Of a DNA stretch of 64,000 nt, positions 33,421-42,064 are shown piece after piece (the first letter of the stretch is position 1; each line of letters opens with the position of its first letter). The position numbers were made by a program, and so were the translations under genes. Source of the stretch: Streptomyces sp. NBC_00353 (GTDB taxonomy: Bacteria > Actinomycetota > Actinomycetes > Streptomycetales > Streptomycetaceae); the NCBI RefSeq assembly GCF_036108815.1, contig NZ_CP107985.1, forward strand, positions 7,065,501 to 7,129,500. The letters run 5' to 3'. A model generated the notes under the pieces. That model was not told the DNA's origin, ran no database searches, and was given only the letters and a program-made list of their open reading frames with translations.

Positions 33421-34143
33421 TCAGGACAACCGCTGCGAGGGCACAGCCGGCACGGCGGGCGCGAAGGCGGAGAGCCGCGCCAGCAGATCTCCGAACGGCC
33501 CGTCGACCGGCTCCTCGGCGAGGACCCGCAGCACGATGGCCGCCATCTCCGTGTCGTACGCCGCACTCACCGCGGCCAGCGCCGCGAAGTCGTGCACCAG
33601 CTGCATCTCCAGCTCGGCGCGGGGAATCCGCCGCCCGTCCAGCCAGATCAACGCCGTCGACTCGGCGAGCGACACCCACGACCGCACGACCAACTCCAGT
33701 CGCGCCGGCGGATCCGTCACCCCCAGGTGGGCGATGATCTGCTCGTACGCCGCCTGCCGCACTCCGTCGATCATCGCGTTCGCCGTCGACGACCCGACCG
33801 CGGGCCCGCCCCGCATCAGCGCGGAGAACCCGGGTCCGTGCTCGTCGACGAAGTCGAAGAACCGCCCCATGACCCGCAACAGCCGTGCCCCCAGGGGTCC
33901 TTCACGCGGCTCCAGGAATCGCCCCGCCAACTCGTCGGCCGCCCGCCGCAGAGCCGCCTCGTACAGGCTCTGCTTCCCCGGGAAGTAGTGGTAGACGAGA
34001 GGGCGGGAGATCCCGGCGGCGGCAGCGATCTCATCGATGGACACCTCGTCGGGGGCGCGGTGGCTGAACAACTCCAGCGCGACACCGATCAGCTGCTGCC
34101 TGCGCTCATCGACGCCCATCCTGCGCCGCACCCCGGTCGTCAT
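33421..34143 (-). CDS. TetR-family regulator
   Basis: A 240-residue TetR regulator. The HTH is RRQQLIGVALELFSHRAPDEVSIDEIAAAAGISRPLVYHYFPGKQSLYEAALRR (residues about 15-65), written here only to mark the recognition helix ISRPLVYHYF. The rest is an all-alpha ligand-binding domain. It is the last gene of a leftward set with the ferredoxin reductase and ferritin-like hydrolase, and probably controls that set, perhaps through the GTCA-N6-TGAC site at 36206. The ATG at 34143 is chosen because it opens the conserved region; an in-frame start 66 bases upstream is possible. Confidence 0.85.
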   Translation of the reverse strand: MTTGVRRRMGVDERRQQLIGVALELFSHRAPDEVSIDEIAAAAGISRPLVYHYFPGKQSLYEAALRRAADELAGRFLEPREGPLGARLLRVMGRFFDFVDEHGPGFSALMRGGPAVGSSTANAMIDGVRQAAYEQIIAHLGVTDPPARLELVVRSWVSLAESTALIWLDGRRIPRAELEMQLVHDFAALAAVSAAYDTEMAAIVLRVLAEEPVDGPFGDLLARLSAFAPAVPAVPSQRLS

Positions 34144-34213
34144 GCCACCAGCGTACCGACCGGGCCGGGAAGGGGGCTCGGTGGTGTCCGGGCGGCCCTG
34201 CGCCCGCACCTCC

Positions 34214-35293
34214 CTACAGATCCAGTACCAGCCGCTCCCCGCGGCACCGCGACACGCAGATCAGCATCGAGTCGTCGCGTTCCGTGTCCGTCAGGAGTTC
34301 GTCGCGATGGTCTATCTCGCCCTCCAGTACGCGCTGTTGGCACGTTCCGCAGAAGCCCTGTTCACAGGAGTACGAGACATACGGGAGTTCCTCGCGGACC
34401 GCGGCCAGGATCGACTGGCCGGCTGCGACCCGGACCGTACGGCCGGTGCGGTGCAGTTCCACGTCGAAGGAGCCGGAGCCGGCCGGTGATGTGGCCGCTG
34501 CCGTGAAGCGTTCCAGGTGCAGGGCGCAGTCCGCCGGGAGTGCGGCCGCGACCGCGTCCATCAGCGGTTCCGGGCCGCAGCAGTAGACCGCCGTGCCGGG
34601 CGCGAGGTCCATGAGGGCTGCCGCCGCGTCCGGGTGGCCGGATTCGTCCTCCGGTACGACCGTGACGCGGTTGCCTTCCGCGCCGAGCTTCTCGATCTCG
34701 TCCAGGAACGGCATCGAGGTGCGCGTACGGCCTCCGTACAGCAGTCGCCAGTCGGCGCCGGAGGCGACAACCGCCCGCAGCATCGGGAGGATCGGGGTGA
34801 TGCCGATGCCGCCCGCGACGAAGACGTACGCGGGCGCCTTGGCGACGAGCGGGAAGCGGTTGCGGGGGCCGCGGACCTCGATCTCCACGCCCTCGTGCAG
34901 CTGGGCGTGGACCTCGCGCGAACCGCCGCGGCCGTCCTCGACCAGTCGGGTCGCGACCGTGTACGTGTCAGGCGCGGCCGGGTCACCACAGAGCGAGTAC
35001 TGACGTACCAGGCCCGAGGGGAGGACGAGGTCCAGGTGGGCGCCGGGCTGCCAGGCGGGGAGATCCTGGCCCTCCAGGCGGAGTTGGACCACGCCGTCCG
35101 CGGGCGTGGTCCGCTCGGTGATCAGCAGGCGGCGGGTGGTGGTGGAACGGCGGCCGGAGTGACCCGAGACCGGTTCCTCCAGGGCAGGCAGCGGCCACAG
35201 CGGGGACTTCTCGATGCGGCGGTGCAGGGCGCGCTTGGCGAGCAGCGCGGCGCCGGTCAAGAGGAGGACGGTGCGCAGGCGGGGCAGGGCCAT
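34214..35293 (-). CDS. Ferredoxin-NAD(P)H reductase with C-terminal [2Fe-2S] domain
   Basis: A 359-residue membrane-associated oxidoreductase. An N-terminal hydrophobic segment (LRTVLLLTGAALLAKRAL) is followed by an FAD/FMN-binding barrel (RQYSLCGDPA), an NAD(P)H domain (VFVAGGIGITPILPMLRAV, YCCGPEPLM) and a plant-type [2Fe-2S] ferredoxin domain with cysteines in YSCEQGFCGTCQQRV and MLICVSRC. This is the phthalate dioxygenase reductase/VanB type, which passes electrons from NAD(P)H to an oxygenase. Its partner is probably the ferritin-like hydrolase encoded three bases upstream. Confidence 0.88.
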   Translation of the reverse strand: MALPRLRTVLLLTGAALLAKRALHRRIEKSPLWPLPALEEPVSGHSGRRSTTTRRLLITERTTPADGVVQLRLEGQDLPAWQPGAHLDLVLPSGLVRQYSLCGDPAAPDTYTVATRLVEDGRGGSREVHAQLHEGVEIEVRGPRNRFPLVAKAPAYVFVAGGIGITPILPMLRAVVASGADWRLLYGGRTRTSMPFLDEIEKLGAEGNRVTVVPEDESGHPDAAAALMDLAPGTAVYCCGPEPLMDAVAAALPADCALHLERFTAAATSPAGSGSFDVELHRTGRTVRVAAGQSILAAVREELPYVSYSCEQGFCGTCQQRVLEGEIDHRDELLTDTERDDSMLICVSRCRGERLVLDL

Positions 35294-35296
35294 GGG

Positions 35297-36202
35297 TCAG
35301 TGGGTTCCCGTCATACGGGCCTCGGCGGCCAGGGCCGCGGGCGAGTGGGCGAGATAGTCGATGGCCTGCGCCGTGCTGCCCTCCTGGGAGGGGTGGTAGG
35401 AATGGCTCAGATAGCGCGGGATGGAGCGCAGCAGGGCAGGCGTGGAGGGCAGGGTGCCGCGCTTGCCGCTGTCGTAGAACGCCTTGAACGACGCCTTGCC
35501 GTCCAGCAGGCTGGGGTCGTTCTCCATGAAGAAGCGGACACCGCGCTGCCAGAGGAAGACCAGGGCGGAGAAGGCCAGCCCCCAGGTGCGCACCCGGCGC
35601 CGGTAGCCGCCGTCGACATGCATGAAGACCTCGAAGGCCACCGAGCGGTGTTCCACCTCCTCCGCGCCGTGCCAGCGCAGCAGGTCCAGCATGGTGGGGT
35701 CGGCTCCCTTGCGGTCCAGGGCCTCGGAGTTCAGGATCCAGTCGCCGAGGAACGCCGTGTAGTGCTCGATCGCCGCGATGATCGCCACCCGCTCCATCAG
35801 CCACCACCTGCGGGCGCGGCCCGGCGGCAGCGTCCGGTCGCCGAGCAGCTTCTCGAAGAACCAGTCGACCTGTGCGGTGTACGGGGTCGGGTCGAGCCCG
35901 AGCTTCTTGAGGTGGGGGAGTACGTCGTCGTGGGCCTGGGAGTGCACGGCCTCCTGGCCGATGAACCCGATCACGTCGCGTCGCAGCTGCTCGTCATGGA
36001 TGTACGGAAGCACCTGCCGGTACACGTGGATGAACCAGCGCTCCCCGGCCGGGAGCAGCAGATGGAGCACATTCATCGTGTGCGTGCTGAAGGGGTCGCC
36101 CGGCACCCAGTGGAGGGGAGTCTTCTCCCAGGCGAACGAGACCTTGCGGGCCTTCAGCTCAGTTCGCTCCGACGCGACCGCCGCTGGCTGCGTGTTAGAC
36201 AT
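35297..36202 (-). CDS. Ferritin-like metal-dependent hydrolase (PF10118 type)
   Basis: A 301-residue, mostly helical protein of the bacterial metal-dependent hydrolase family PF10118. Candidate metal ligands lie in GQEAVHSQAHDD, AIEHYTAF and the EEVEHRSVAFEVF helix, giving the E-x(n)-E-x-x-H pattern of ferritin-like di-iron proteins. It heads a leftward operon with the [2Fe-2S] reductase only three bases downstream, suggesting the pair acts as a di-iron oxygenase or hydroxylase with its electron donor. The annotation as hydrolase is historical and substrate is unknown. Start ATG at 36202. Confidence 0.8.
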   Translation of the reverse strand: MSNTQPAAVASERTELKARKVSFAWEKTPLHWVPGDPFSTHTMNVLHLLLPAGERWFIHVYRQVLPYIHDEQLRRDVIGFIGQEAVHSQAHDDVLPHLKKLGLDPTPYTAQVDWFFEKLLGDRTLPPGRARRWWLMERVAIIAAIEHYTAFLGDWILNSEALDRKGADPTMLDLLRWHGAEEVEHRSVAFEVFMHVDGGYRRRVRTWGLAFSALVFLWQRGVRFFMENDPSLLDGKASFKAFYDSGKRGTLPSTPALLRSIPRYLSHSYHPSQEGSTAQAIDYLAHSPAALAAEARMTGTH

Positions 36203-36205
36203 GTT

Positions 36206-36219
36206 GTCAATGTACTGAC
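36206..36219. promoter_or_regulatory. Candidate TetR operator
   Basis: GTCA-ATGTAC-TGAC is a 4+6+4 inverted repeat with a palindromic centre (GTAC), immediately upstream of the ferritin-like hydrolase start. TTGACA on the bottom strand overlaps it and could be promoter sequence. The TetR encoded in the same operon is the likely binder. Confidence 0.5.
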
Positions 36220-36377
36220 GGGTACGCAGAGGGAACAGGGGCGTGCAGCGAATTCCTGCAGTCGCTGATCGGTGGGTGACAAAGGGGGCTGTCCCTTGCG
36301 TTCGTCCCAGCGACTGCCGGAAGCACGCCCCGGACCGTGCCGGGTCGGCGACGCGGCCGAGCCGGGGCGCACGCGTC

Positions 36378-36419
36378 GGGCCCGTGGCGGTCCTCCTCGG
36401 TGGAGGGCGCCACGGGCCC
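36378..36419 (-). terminator. Terminator of the His-rich repeat protein gene
   Basis: GGGCCCGTGGCG pairs perfectly with CGCCACGGGCCC, with an inner CCTCC/GGAGG pairing in the loop. It lies 25 bases past the leftward stop at 36445. Confidence 0.78.
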
Positions 36420-36444
36420 AGTTCAAACTGCGGTTCGGATCGGA

Positions 36445-36804
36445 TCAGCGGGAACGGTACTCCCGGTACCAGTCCTGGTCGTAGCCCCAGCCTCCGCGGT
36501 CACGGTAGTCGTGGCCCCAGCGTCCGTGCTTGCGGTGGTCGTGGCCCCAGCGTCCGTGCTTGCGGTGGTCGTGGCCCCAGCGTCCGTGCTTGCGGTGGTC
36601 GTGGCCCCAGCGGCCGTCGTCCCGGCGGTCCTGGCCCCAGCGGCCGTCGTCCCAACGGTCGCCATCCCCGTGCCGACCGTCCTTGACCTGCACGGAGTGG
36701 GCAACCCCGACGGCGCTGGGGGCGGCGGCCTGAGCTGCGCCGGCACCGCCCAGCACGACGACGGCGGCCACACAGACGGCGGCAGCGAAGCGTGGAACAT
36801 GCAT
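36445..36804 (-). CDS. Secreted His/Arg/Trp-rich repeat protein
   Basis: A 119-residue secreted protein. The signal peptide is RFAAAVCVAAVVVLGGAGAAQA, then AAPSAVGVAHSVQVKDG, then about six copies of a ten-residue unit whose core form is GRWGHDHRKH (variants GRWGQDRRDD and GRWGHDYRDR), ending GWGYDQDWYREYRSR. GGAGAG lies eight bases before the ATG at 36804. The composition (His, Arg, Asp, Trp, Gly) suggests metal or polyanion binding, which is inference. Three units are identical at DNA level, showing recent duplication. No family is recognised. Confidence 0.75.
   Translation of the reverse strand: MHVPRFAAAVCVAAVVVLGGAGAAQAAAPSAVGVAHSVQVKDGRHGDGDRWDDGRWGQDRRDDGRWGHDHRKHGRWGHDHRKHGRWGHDHRKHGRWGHDYRDRGGWGYDQDWYREYRSR
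36481..36660. repeat. Six tandem 30-bp repeats inside the His-rich protein gene
   Basis: Units start at 36481, 36511, 36541, 36571, 36601 and 36631. The three from 36511 to 36600 are identical (each beginning GTGGCCCCAGCGTCCGTG), while the outer ones have diverged. The 30-bp period is ten codons, so copy-number change keeps frame. Confidence 0.9.
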
Positions 36805-37182
36805 AGAAATCTCTCCTGTCGCAGCAGACGGCGAAGCGCCTGCTCGGATTGGACATCGCAACCGTCGCCCCCCGACGACCGTTAACGACCGCGCCACGCG
36901 CTCCAAGACACCCGATCTGCTGCAATGCCACCGATCTCGGAACCGAGTCCTGTAGGCAATCCGTGGAGGTCTGTCCGCCCCTCCGCCCCCTCCGGTGTCC
37001 GTCGCCACCCGCCTCTCAACACCCCGCCTGACCTGCTGGTTCTTGCCGAGGTATCGGGGGCGCGCCCGTCCGGCAGCGACTCCGTGCACTGCTCCGCGGG
37101 CACACCGGACGGTCCGCCGCCGGGCGCCATTCGGCCGAGCAGAGGATCACGGCGTGCAACACGGAAGGGCGCGGCGGCATGG
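36805..37182. other. Intergenic region without a supported gene
   Basis: Between the start of the His-rich protein gene and the end of the sigma-like gene, both leftward. It should contain the promoter of the former. Open frames here have poor codon bias and no recognisable protein. Confidence 0.5.
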
Positions 37183-39156
37183 TCAGCGCAGGGCGCCCAC
37201 CCGCCTCCCGTTCGCCAGCAGCCCGCTCAGCTGCGCCCGGTCACCCGCCCGTGCCCGTATCGCGAGCAGATGCCCCTGCGCCCGGCCTCCCACCCCGCCG
37301 GACGTCGTCAGCGACGCGAACTCCTCGCTGCCCGCCGCCAGTACGTACCACCGGCCGCCGCGCGACTTCCACAGCACACCCGCCAGCACCCGCGGATCCC
37401 GCACCCCGCAGGCCGGCGAATTCTCGGCGCGCGCCGCGACGGCTCCCGGCGGCACCACCCCGCCTGCGGCGGGCGGTGTGGACGGGTCCTGGAACTGGGC
37501 GAGAACCCTGCTCCCCGTGCCCCGCCAGGTCTCCGCCCGGGTGCACAGCCACTGCGCGTAGCCGTTGCCCTCGGGCAGCCATTGCCGGGCGTACGGCCAG
37601 GAGTTCACCGACCGTACGCCGCGCGACCGGACCGCCGAAAGCAGACAGGCGGTCCGCGCCCAGCTCTGCCGCTCGGCCCGCCCGGACACGTCGTGCGGCG
37701 CCGACGGCGATCCCGAGGTCAGCCGGGCCGGGGCGAGTTCGCCGAGATCCGTCAGCAGCCGGGTCGAGGCACCGGCGTGCATCTCGACGGCGGACCAGGA
37801 GCGGCAGCGCGAGGCCGTTGCCGGGCTCGGCAGGGCATCGGTGACGCCGTTGCGGTCGCGGTGCAGCGTCCGTGCTGCCCGGTCGGGGGCGAGCAGATCC
37901 CGTACGGACACCCCGCGCACCCAGGGCGCCGTCAGATAGCGGACCGTGCGGGTCCCGCGGCTCACGATCAGGGCGTCGGCCGAGGTCGCGTCCGCGCTGT
38001 CGACCCGCGCGAAGTCGAGCGCCGCGCCCTGCGCCGGATCGGCGTTGCGCGCCTCCGCGTACCGCACGATGCGCAGCCCGTCGTAGAACAGCACGACCGT
38101 GGCCGGCCCCACCTCGCCCGCGTACAGCAGTTGCGGGGAGCCCATCGGCGGCCCGACCGGCGTCCCCGGCGTCGTCGACGACCGTACCGCTGCGCCGGGG
38201 CGCGCCCAGACGGCGAGTGCGCGCCGCAGCAGCCGGGCGTCGTCGGTGCGGTCGCCACGGGTGGGCCAGGCGGTGAAGTCGATACGGGGCGAGCGCCGCC
38301 AGAAAGCCGGCTCCACGCGTCGCAACGCGGTTGGTTTGAGGGCCTGTTCGGCTGCGGGGTTACGGGCGTACGGAGGCGCGGACGTCACGTCCCGGCCCCA
38401 GCCGTTGCCGGGCAGCCCCAGCAGCGCCCCGCACACCAGCAGTGCGGCGACCGCCGCCAGCGCAGCCTTCGAGTGCTGGCGGCGGCGCAGCAGATCCGGC
38501 GGGCGGGCCTGAAGGGAGCAGGGGTCGAACTCCGTGGAGGCCAGCAGCGCGTACGGCGCCGCCACCGCGTCGGCCTCCATCAGCGCCGCACGCGGGTCCG
38601 CCACCCCGGCGGCGGCGAGCACCCGCCGCACTTCGCCGTCCGCGAGACCCTCCAGGCCGCGCAGGACATGTGCCGCGCGCGCCGGGCCGGACAGCGCCGA
38701 CAGGGCCTGGTCCAGGGCGAGTTCGTCCGCGCCGCCGGAGTGCGGGAACAGGCGCAGCCCCCAGACCAGCGGGAGCAGCGGCGGCAGTTGGGCCCGTCGC
38801 GGCCACGCCGGCCGGCGCAGGGGAAGGCCCGCCTGCAGTGCGGTACGCAGCACCCGCTGCCGGATGAGCGCATAGCCCGGGTCGACCCCGGTCGCACCGA
38901 CGGGCCGGCGGGGGAGCGGGACACCGTCCCCGGCGGCGAACGCCCTCCGGCGTCCCAGTGGCAGGGACCGCTGAGCGAGCGCGTGGGCGGTCAGCACACG
39001 GCGGTTGCGGCCGAGGGAGGGTGGCAGTACGAGATAGCCGAGCCGGACCAACCGCGGATAGTGCTCGACGAGCGCCGCTTCGGCCTGCTCCACATCGACC
39101 TGCTCCCCATCATCCACCGGGGCTGCGGCGGAAGGTACTTCTGGCAGTGGACGCAC
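37183..39156 (-). CDS. Membrane protein with sigma-factor-like N-terminus, unknown function
   Basis: A 657-residue protein beginning at a GTG. The N-terminal 200 residues resemble a degenerate sigma-70 family region 2/4 layout (EAALVEHYPRLVRLGYLVLP, LSGPARAAHVLRGLEGLADGEVRRVLAAAGV). A single transmembrane helix follows near residue 235 (ALAAVAALLVCGALLGL). The large C-terminal part is probably extracytoplasmic and contains several cysteines (SRCRSW, ARTACLLSA, AQWLCTRAE, SPACGVRD). This resembles a Streptomyces group of sigma-like membrane proteins whose function is not established. Divergent from the lipoprotein gene at 39265. Confidence 0.65.
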   Translation of the reverse strand: MRPLPEVPSAAAPVDDGEQVDVEQAEAALVEHYPRLVRLGYLVLPPSLGRNRRVLTAHALAQRSLPLGRRRAFAAGDGVPLPRRPVGATGVDPGYALIRQRVLRTALQAGLPLRRPAWPRRAQLPPLLPLVWGLRLFPHSGGADELALDQALSALSGPARAAHVLRGLEGLADGEVRRVLAAAGVADPRAALMEADAVAAPYALLASTEFDPCSLQARPPDLLRRRQHSKAALAAVAALLVCGALLGLPGNGWGRDVTSAPPYARNPAAEQALKPTALRRVEPAFWRRSPRIDFTAWPTRGDRTDDARLLRRALAVWARPGAAVRSSTTPGTPVGPPMGSPQLLYAGEVGPATVVLFYDGLRIVRYAEARNADPAQGAALDFARVDSADATSADALIVSRGTRTVRYLTAPWVRGVSVRDLLAPDRAARTLHRDRNGVTDALPSPATASRCRSWSAVEMHAGASTRLLTDLGELAPARLTSGSPSAPHDVSGRAERQSWARTACLLSAVRSRGVRSVNSWPYARQWLPEGNGYAQWLCTRAETWRGTGSRVLAQFQDPSTPPAAGGVVPPGAVAARAENSPACGVRDPRVLAGVLWKSRGGRWYVLAAGSEEFASLTTSGGVGGRAQGHLLAIRARAGDRAQLSGLLANGRRVGALR

Positions 39157-39264
39157 GTTCAGCAGAACGAGCGAATCGTGCGATGGTCACTCCGGCGTAC
39201 GGTCGCTGCTGTCCGATCGGGCCGTTCGGCCGCGCCGATGGGGGCGAAGGGGCACGATGGCCGA

Positions 39265-39792
39265 ATGGTGACGCAGTTGGAGATGCGACGAGGACGTGGT
39301 TCCGGGGCCGGTGGGTTCAAGGCCGGTCGGTTCGGGGCCGGCAGGCTCGGGATCCGGGCAGCCGTGGCAGCCCTCGCAGGCCTGACCCTTCTCACGGGCT
39401 GTTCAGCGGGCGGGGGCGGCGACAACAAGCCGGACGTCCCGCCGACCGCGACCGGCAGCCTGGAGCAGCTGGCCTCGAAGGCGCAGTGCAAGCCGAACAT
39501 CCAGACCGACGCGCAGGAACTGCGCCAGGCCAACTGCACGACGAACGACGGACGTTATGTGCTGGCCACCTTCGCGACCGACCGCGGGCAGCGTGAGTGG
39601 ATCAATGAGGCGAACGACTACGGCGGCTTGTATCTCGTCGGCCGGAAGTGGGTCGCCGTCGGCGAGCCCGACGTGGTCGCAGCGCTGCGCGGCCGGCTCG
39701 GGGGGTCGGTGGAGACCGCCTCGCCGCACCACTCGGGGAGTAGTGGCAGTGGGGGGAGCGAGGGAGGGCACTCCGGTCACCACGGGAGCTGA
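39265..39792 (+). CDS. Probable lipoprotein, unknown function
   Basis: A 175-residue protein with an extended basic N-terminus (RRGRGSGAGGFKAGRFGAGRLG), a hydrophobic segment and lipobox (LAGLTLLTGCSAGGG), a compact domain with two further cysteines (SKAQCKPNIQ and QANCTTNDGRYVLATF), and a His/Ser/Gly tail (SPHHSGSSGSGGSEGGHSGHHGS). The two cysteines could form a disulfide outside the membrane. No family recognised. Start ATG at 39265; an adjacent in-frame GTG is possible. Confidence 0.72.
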   Translation: MVTQLEMRRGRGSGAGGFKAGRFGAGRLGIRAAVAALAGLTLLTGCSAGGGGDNKPDVPPTATGSLEQLASKAQCKPNIQTDAQELRQANCTTNDGRYVLATFATDRGQREWINEANDYGGLYLVGRKWVAVGEPDVVAALRGRLGGSVETASPHHSGSSGSGGSEGGHSGHHGS

Positions 39793-39830
39793 CCGCGCAG
39801 GTAGGGGGGTGGGGTGCTGCGGAGGGGGGA

Positions 39831-41381
39831 TCAGCGGCACTTGCGCCCGCCGTTGATGCAGCTCACCACCTTCTTCATCAGGTTATCGTCGAAGACATTG
39901 ATGAAGTCACCGTGATCGGTGACGGGCTTGTGCAGCTGCTCCGGGAAGGAGTCGACGGCGAAGCCGGGGCCCGGCGGCACGTCGTACACAATGCGCTGGA
40001 CCAGCTGCGGAATGGCTCTGAAGCCGTTCGGGCACCGCCCGTTGTCCTGGGCGAAGGCGACATGGGTGCGGTGGTTGGCGGAGTCGGTGTTCTGCCCGTC
40101 CCAGCAGCTCTGGAATGCGAACGAGCGGACCACCTGGCTGCCGTCCGGGCAGATCGGGTATTTGTCCTTGAGCTGCCGGTTCTCGAATCCGGTGCAGCTC
40201 CATGAGGCATTGGCGTTGGCGTCGCCGTTGGTGAATGCCTTGGCGTCCCCGGTGATGATCCGCAGGAAGCGCGGCATCGCCGTGACCTTCCCGGTGGGAT
40301 TGCCGACGAATTTCAGCGTGACCTGGGACGGAGTCTGGATCTCTCCGATGTTCTGGTCCTTGCCACCGCCATCCGCGTCCGCGTCGTTCTCCGCCGTCCC
40401 GTTCTGCAGACGCAGGACAGGCCAGTAGTACGTGGACTTGTCACCCTGGTTCCGGCAACTGGTATCGCCATTGGCCAGATCGTCATCGCTGGCGAAGGCG
40501 TCGTTGGCCTGATTGCCGACGTAATCGTGCATATGGTGAGCGCCGTTGCTCACGCCCGGCGCGACGATGACATTGTCCGGGTTGAATTTGCCGTTCTCGT
40601 TACGCCCACAGTTGGTGGTGAACGTACCGCGCGAGGCGCCGCGGCGTTGGCGTGGCCTGTCGACATTGGGCTGCACGGACTGGATGTCGACGAAGTCGGA
40701 CGCCTCGGGGCCGTTGCCCTGCTGGTCCTGGTCCTGGCCCTGGCCCTGGTCCTGGCCCTGGCCCTGGCCCTGGTCCTGACCTTGATCCTGACCCTGATCC
40801 TGGCCGTCATCGGCGCCCTGGTTCGCGCCGTTGCCCTGGCCGCCGTCCTGACCGTTGTTCTGGCCGTCGTCCTGACCCTGGCCGGCGCCCTGATCGCCCA
40901 TGTCATTGCTGTCGTCGGCACGCAGACTGCACGGGGCCAGCCCGTCCAGCCCGCCCGGACGGTCCGCATTGCGCCCGACGGCGGTGGCGATACGGTCGAT
41001 GCTCGCCGTCCGCTTGGCTTTCAGTGGACCGAGTACGGCATTCTCGGCAAGCCCGGGGTCGCGGGAGATCTCGTCCTTCCGGTCGGCGAATTGCTGATAG
41101 GCATCGGTGATCTGGGTATCCATGGCAGCCAGTTCGCGGTCGACCTCCCAGCGCGCCTGATCGGGCACGTCGGGAAGTTCGTTACCCACGTCGGGGCAGT
41201 CGATGGTGGACATCTGGGTGCCCGCATTCCATGTCCGGCCGGGCGGCGAGCCGGAAGATCCTTCTCCCGCCGATGCGTAGAAATTGACCGCGATCAAGCC
41301 ACCTCCGCCCAGAATCAATGCGGCCGAGGCGACAATCGCCCGGTTGGCCAGCGTCGAACGTTTGCGTGATGTGCGTCCCAT
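39831..41381 (-). CDS. Secreted/anchored DUF1996 protein with Gln-Gly linker
   Basis: A 516-residue protein: signal-anchor (LANRAIVASAALILGGGGLIAVNFYASA), a helical domain (residues about 40-125), a low-complexity Asp/Gln/Gly linker of about 75 residues built from GQDQGQ-like units, and a C-terminal DUF1996 domain (FTTNCGRNENGKFNPDNVIVAPG, HMHDYVGNQ, SFAFQSCWDGQNTD, HVAFAQDNGRCPNGF). DUF1996 is common in secreted fungal and actinobacterial proteins, function unsettled. The ATG at 41381 has AGGAG four bases upstream; an ATG at 41393 is the alternative. It is followed at 39831 by a convergent lipoprotein gene. Confidence 0.83.
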   Translation of the reverse strand: MGRTSRKRSTLANRAIVASAALILGGGGLIAVNFYASAGEGSSGSPPGRTWNAGTQMSTIDCPDVGNELPDVPDQARWEVDRELAAMDTQITDAYQQFADRKDEISRDPGLAENAVLGPLKAKRTASIDRIATAVGRNADRPGGLDGLAPCSLRADDSNDMGDQGAGQGQDDGQNNGQDGGQGNGANQGADDGQDQGQDQGQDQGQGQGQDQGQGQDQDQQGNGPEASDFVDIQSVQPNVDRPRQRRGASRGTFTTNCGRNENGKFNPDNVIVAPGVSNGAHHMHDYVGNQANDAFASDDDLANGDTSCRNQGDKSTYYWPVLRLQNGTAENDADADGGGKDQNIGEIQTPSQVTLKFVGNPTGKVTAMPRFLRIITGDAKAFTNGDANANASWSCTGFENRQLKDKYPICPDGSQVVRSFAFQSCWDGQNTDSANHRTHVAFAQDNGRCPNGFRAIPQLVQRIVYDVPPGPGFAVDSFPEQLHKPVTDHGDFINVFDDNLMKKVVSCINGGRKCR

Positions 41382-41488
41382 GGAACTCCTCATGCTTCGA
41401 GGGAGAAGCGTGACGTTCCATACGGGTGTGGTTCGGGGTGTGTTCAGTGAAAGGGGAAGTTCGTAGAAATCTCCATTCGCAAAACGGG

Positions 41489-42046
41489 TCACATGGGGGC
41501 GGGAGCGAACTCTGCGAGCTGTGGGTCGACGGGTGCCCCGGTCATCCGGTTCGCCAGCGTCGACATCGTGTACGCGCCGATGCCCAGGACCACTTCGAGG
41601 GCGTTCTGCGGGGTGTAGCCGTGCGCCAGGAAGTCCTGCAGCGCGGCGTCGTCGACCGCGCCCGCCGTCGCGATGACGGCAAGGGTGAACTGCCTTACCG
41701 CTTCGGGCCGTTCGGCCGGCAGCGGTCGCTCCGTGCGCAGTGCGGCGATCAGGTCGGCGTCCGCACCGAGTGCGGTGAGCTTCGCGGTGTGCATCGCGAC
41801 GCAGACGTGGCAGTCGTTCCGGGTGGCGATCGTCATGATCAGGACCTCGCGGGAGAGCGGGTCCAGGGTGGTCGACTCGAAGATCGCGCTGATCTTCAGG
41901 AAGCCGTCGAGCAGCTGCGGTGACGTGGCCAACCGGCCGACGGCGGCGGGCAGATGGCCCTGCTTGTTCACCACGGCCTCCATGGCGCGACGGGCGGCGC
42001 CAGGAGCGGATTCGAGGGTGTGGTCGGGAAACGCGGGCGCGGGCAT
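41489..42046 (-). CDS. Carboxymuconolactone decarboxylase / AhpD-like protein
   Basis: A 185-residue helical protein of the CMD/AhpD superfamily. The active-site pair is in TRNDCHVCVAMHTAKL (C-x-x-C, with the His three residues after the second Cys), as in AhpD-type alkylhydroperoxidases. Other family landmarks are LDPLSREVLIMTIA and HGYTPQNALEVVLGIGAYTMSTLANRM. It likely acts in thiol-dependent peroxide or electrophile reduction. It is divergent from a MarR gene across a 12-bp-armed inverted repeat, so the MarR is its probable repressor. Confidence 0.88.
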   Translation of the reverse strand: MPAPAFPDHTLESAPGAARRAMEAVVNKQGHLPAAVGRLATSPQLLDGFLKISAIFESTTLDPLSREVLIMTIATRNDCHVCVAMHTAKLTALGADADLIAALRTERPLPAERPEAVRQFTLAVIATAGAVDDAALQDFLAHGYTPQNALEVVLGIGAYTMSTLANRMTGAPVDPQLAEFAPAPM

Positions 42047-42064
42047 GGGAGGACCTCTCGCGAT

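Noticed and set aside
36481..36660. CRISPR-like regular repeats
   Set aside because: The 30-bp units are contiguous without spacers and encode in-frame amino-acid repeats.
40720..40900. Dense short repeats rich in CCTGGTCCTGG
   Set aside because: They are codons of the Gln/Gly/Asp linker in the DUF1996 protein, not a mobile or CRISPR repeat.
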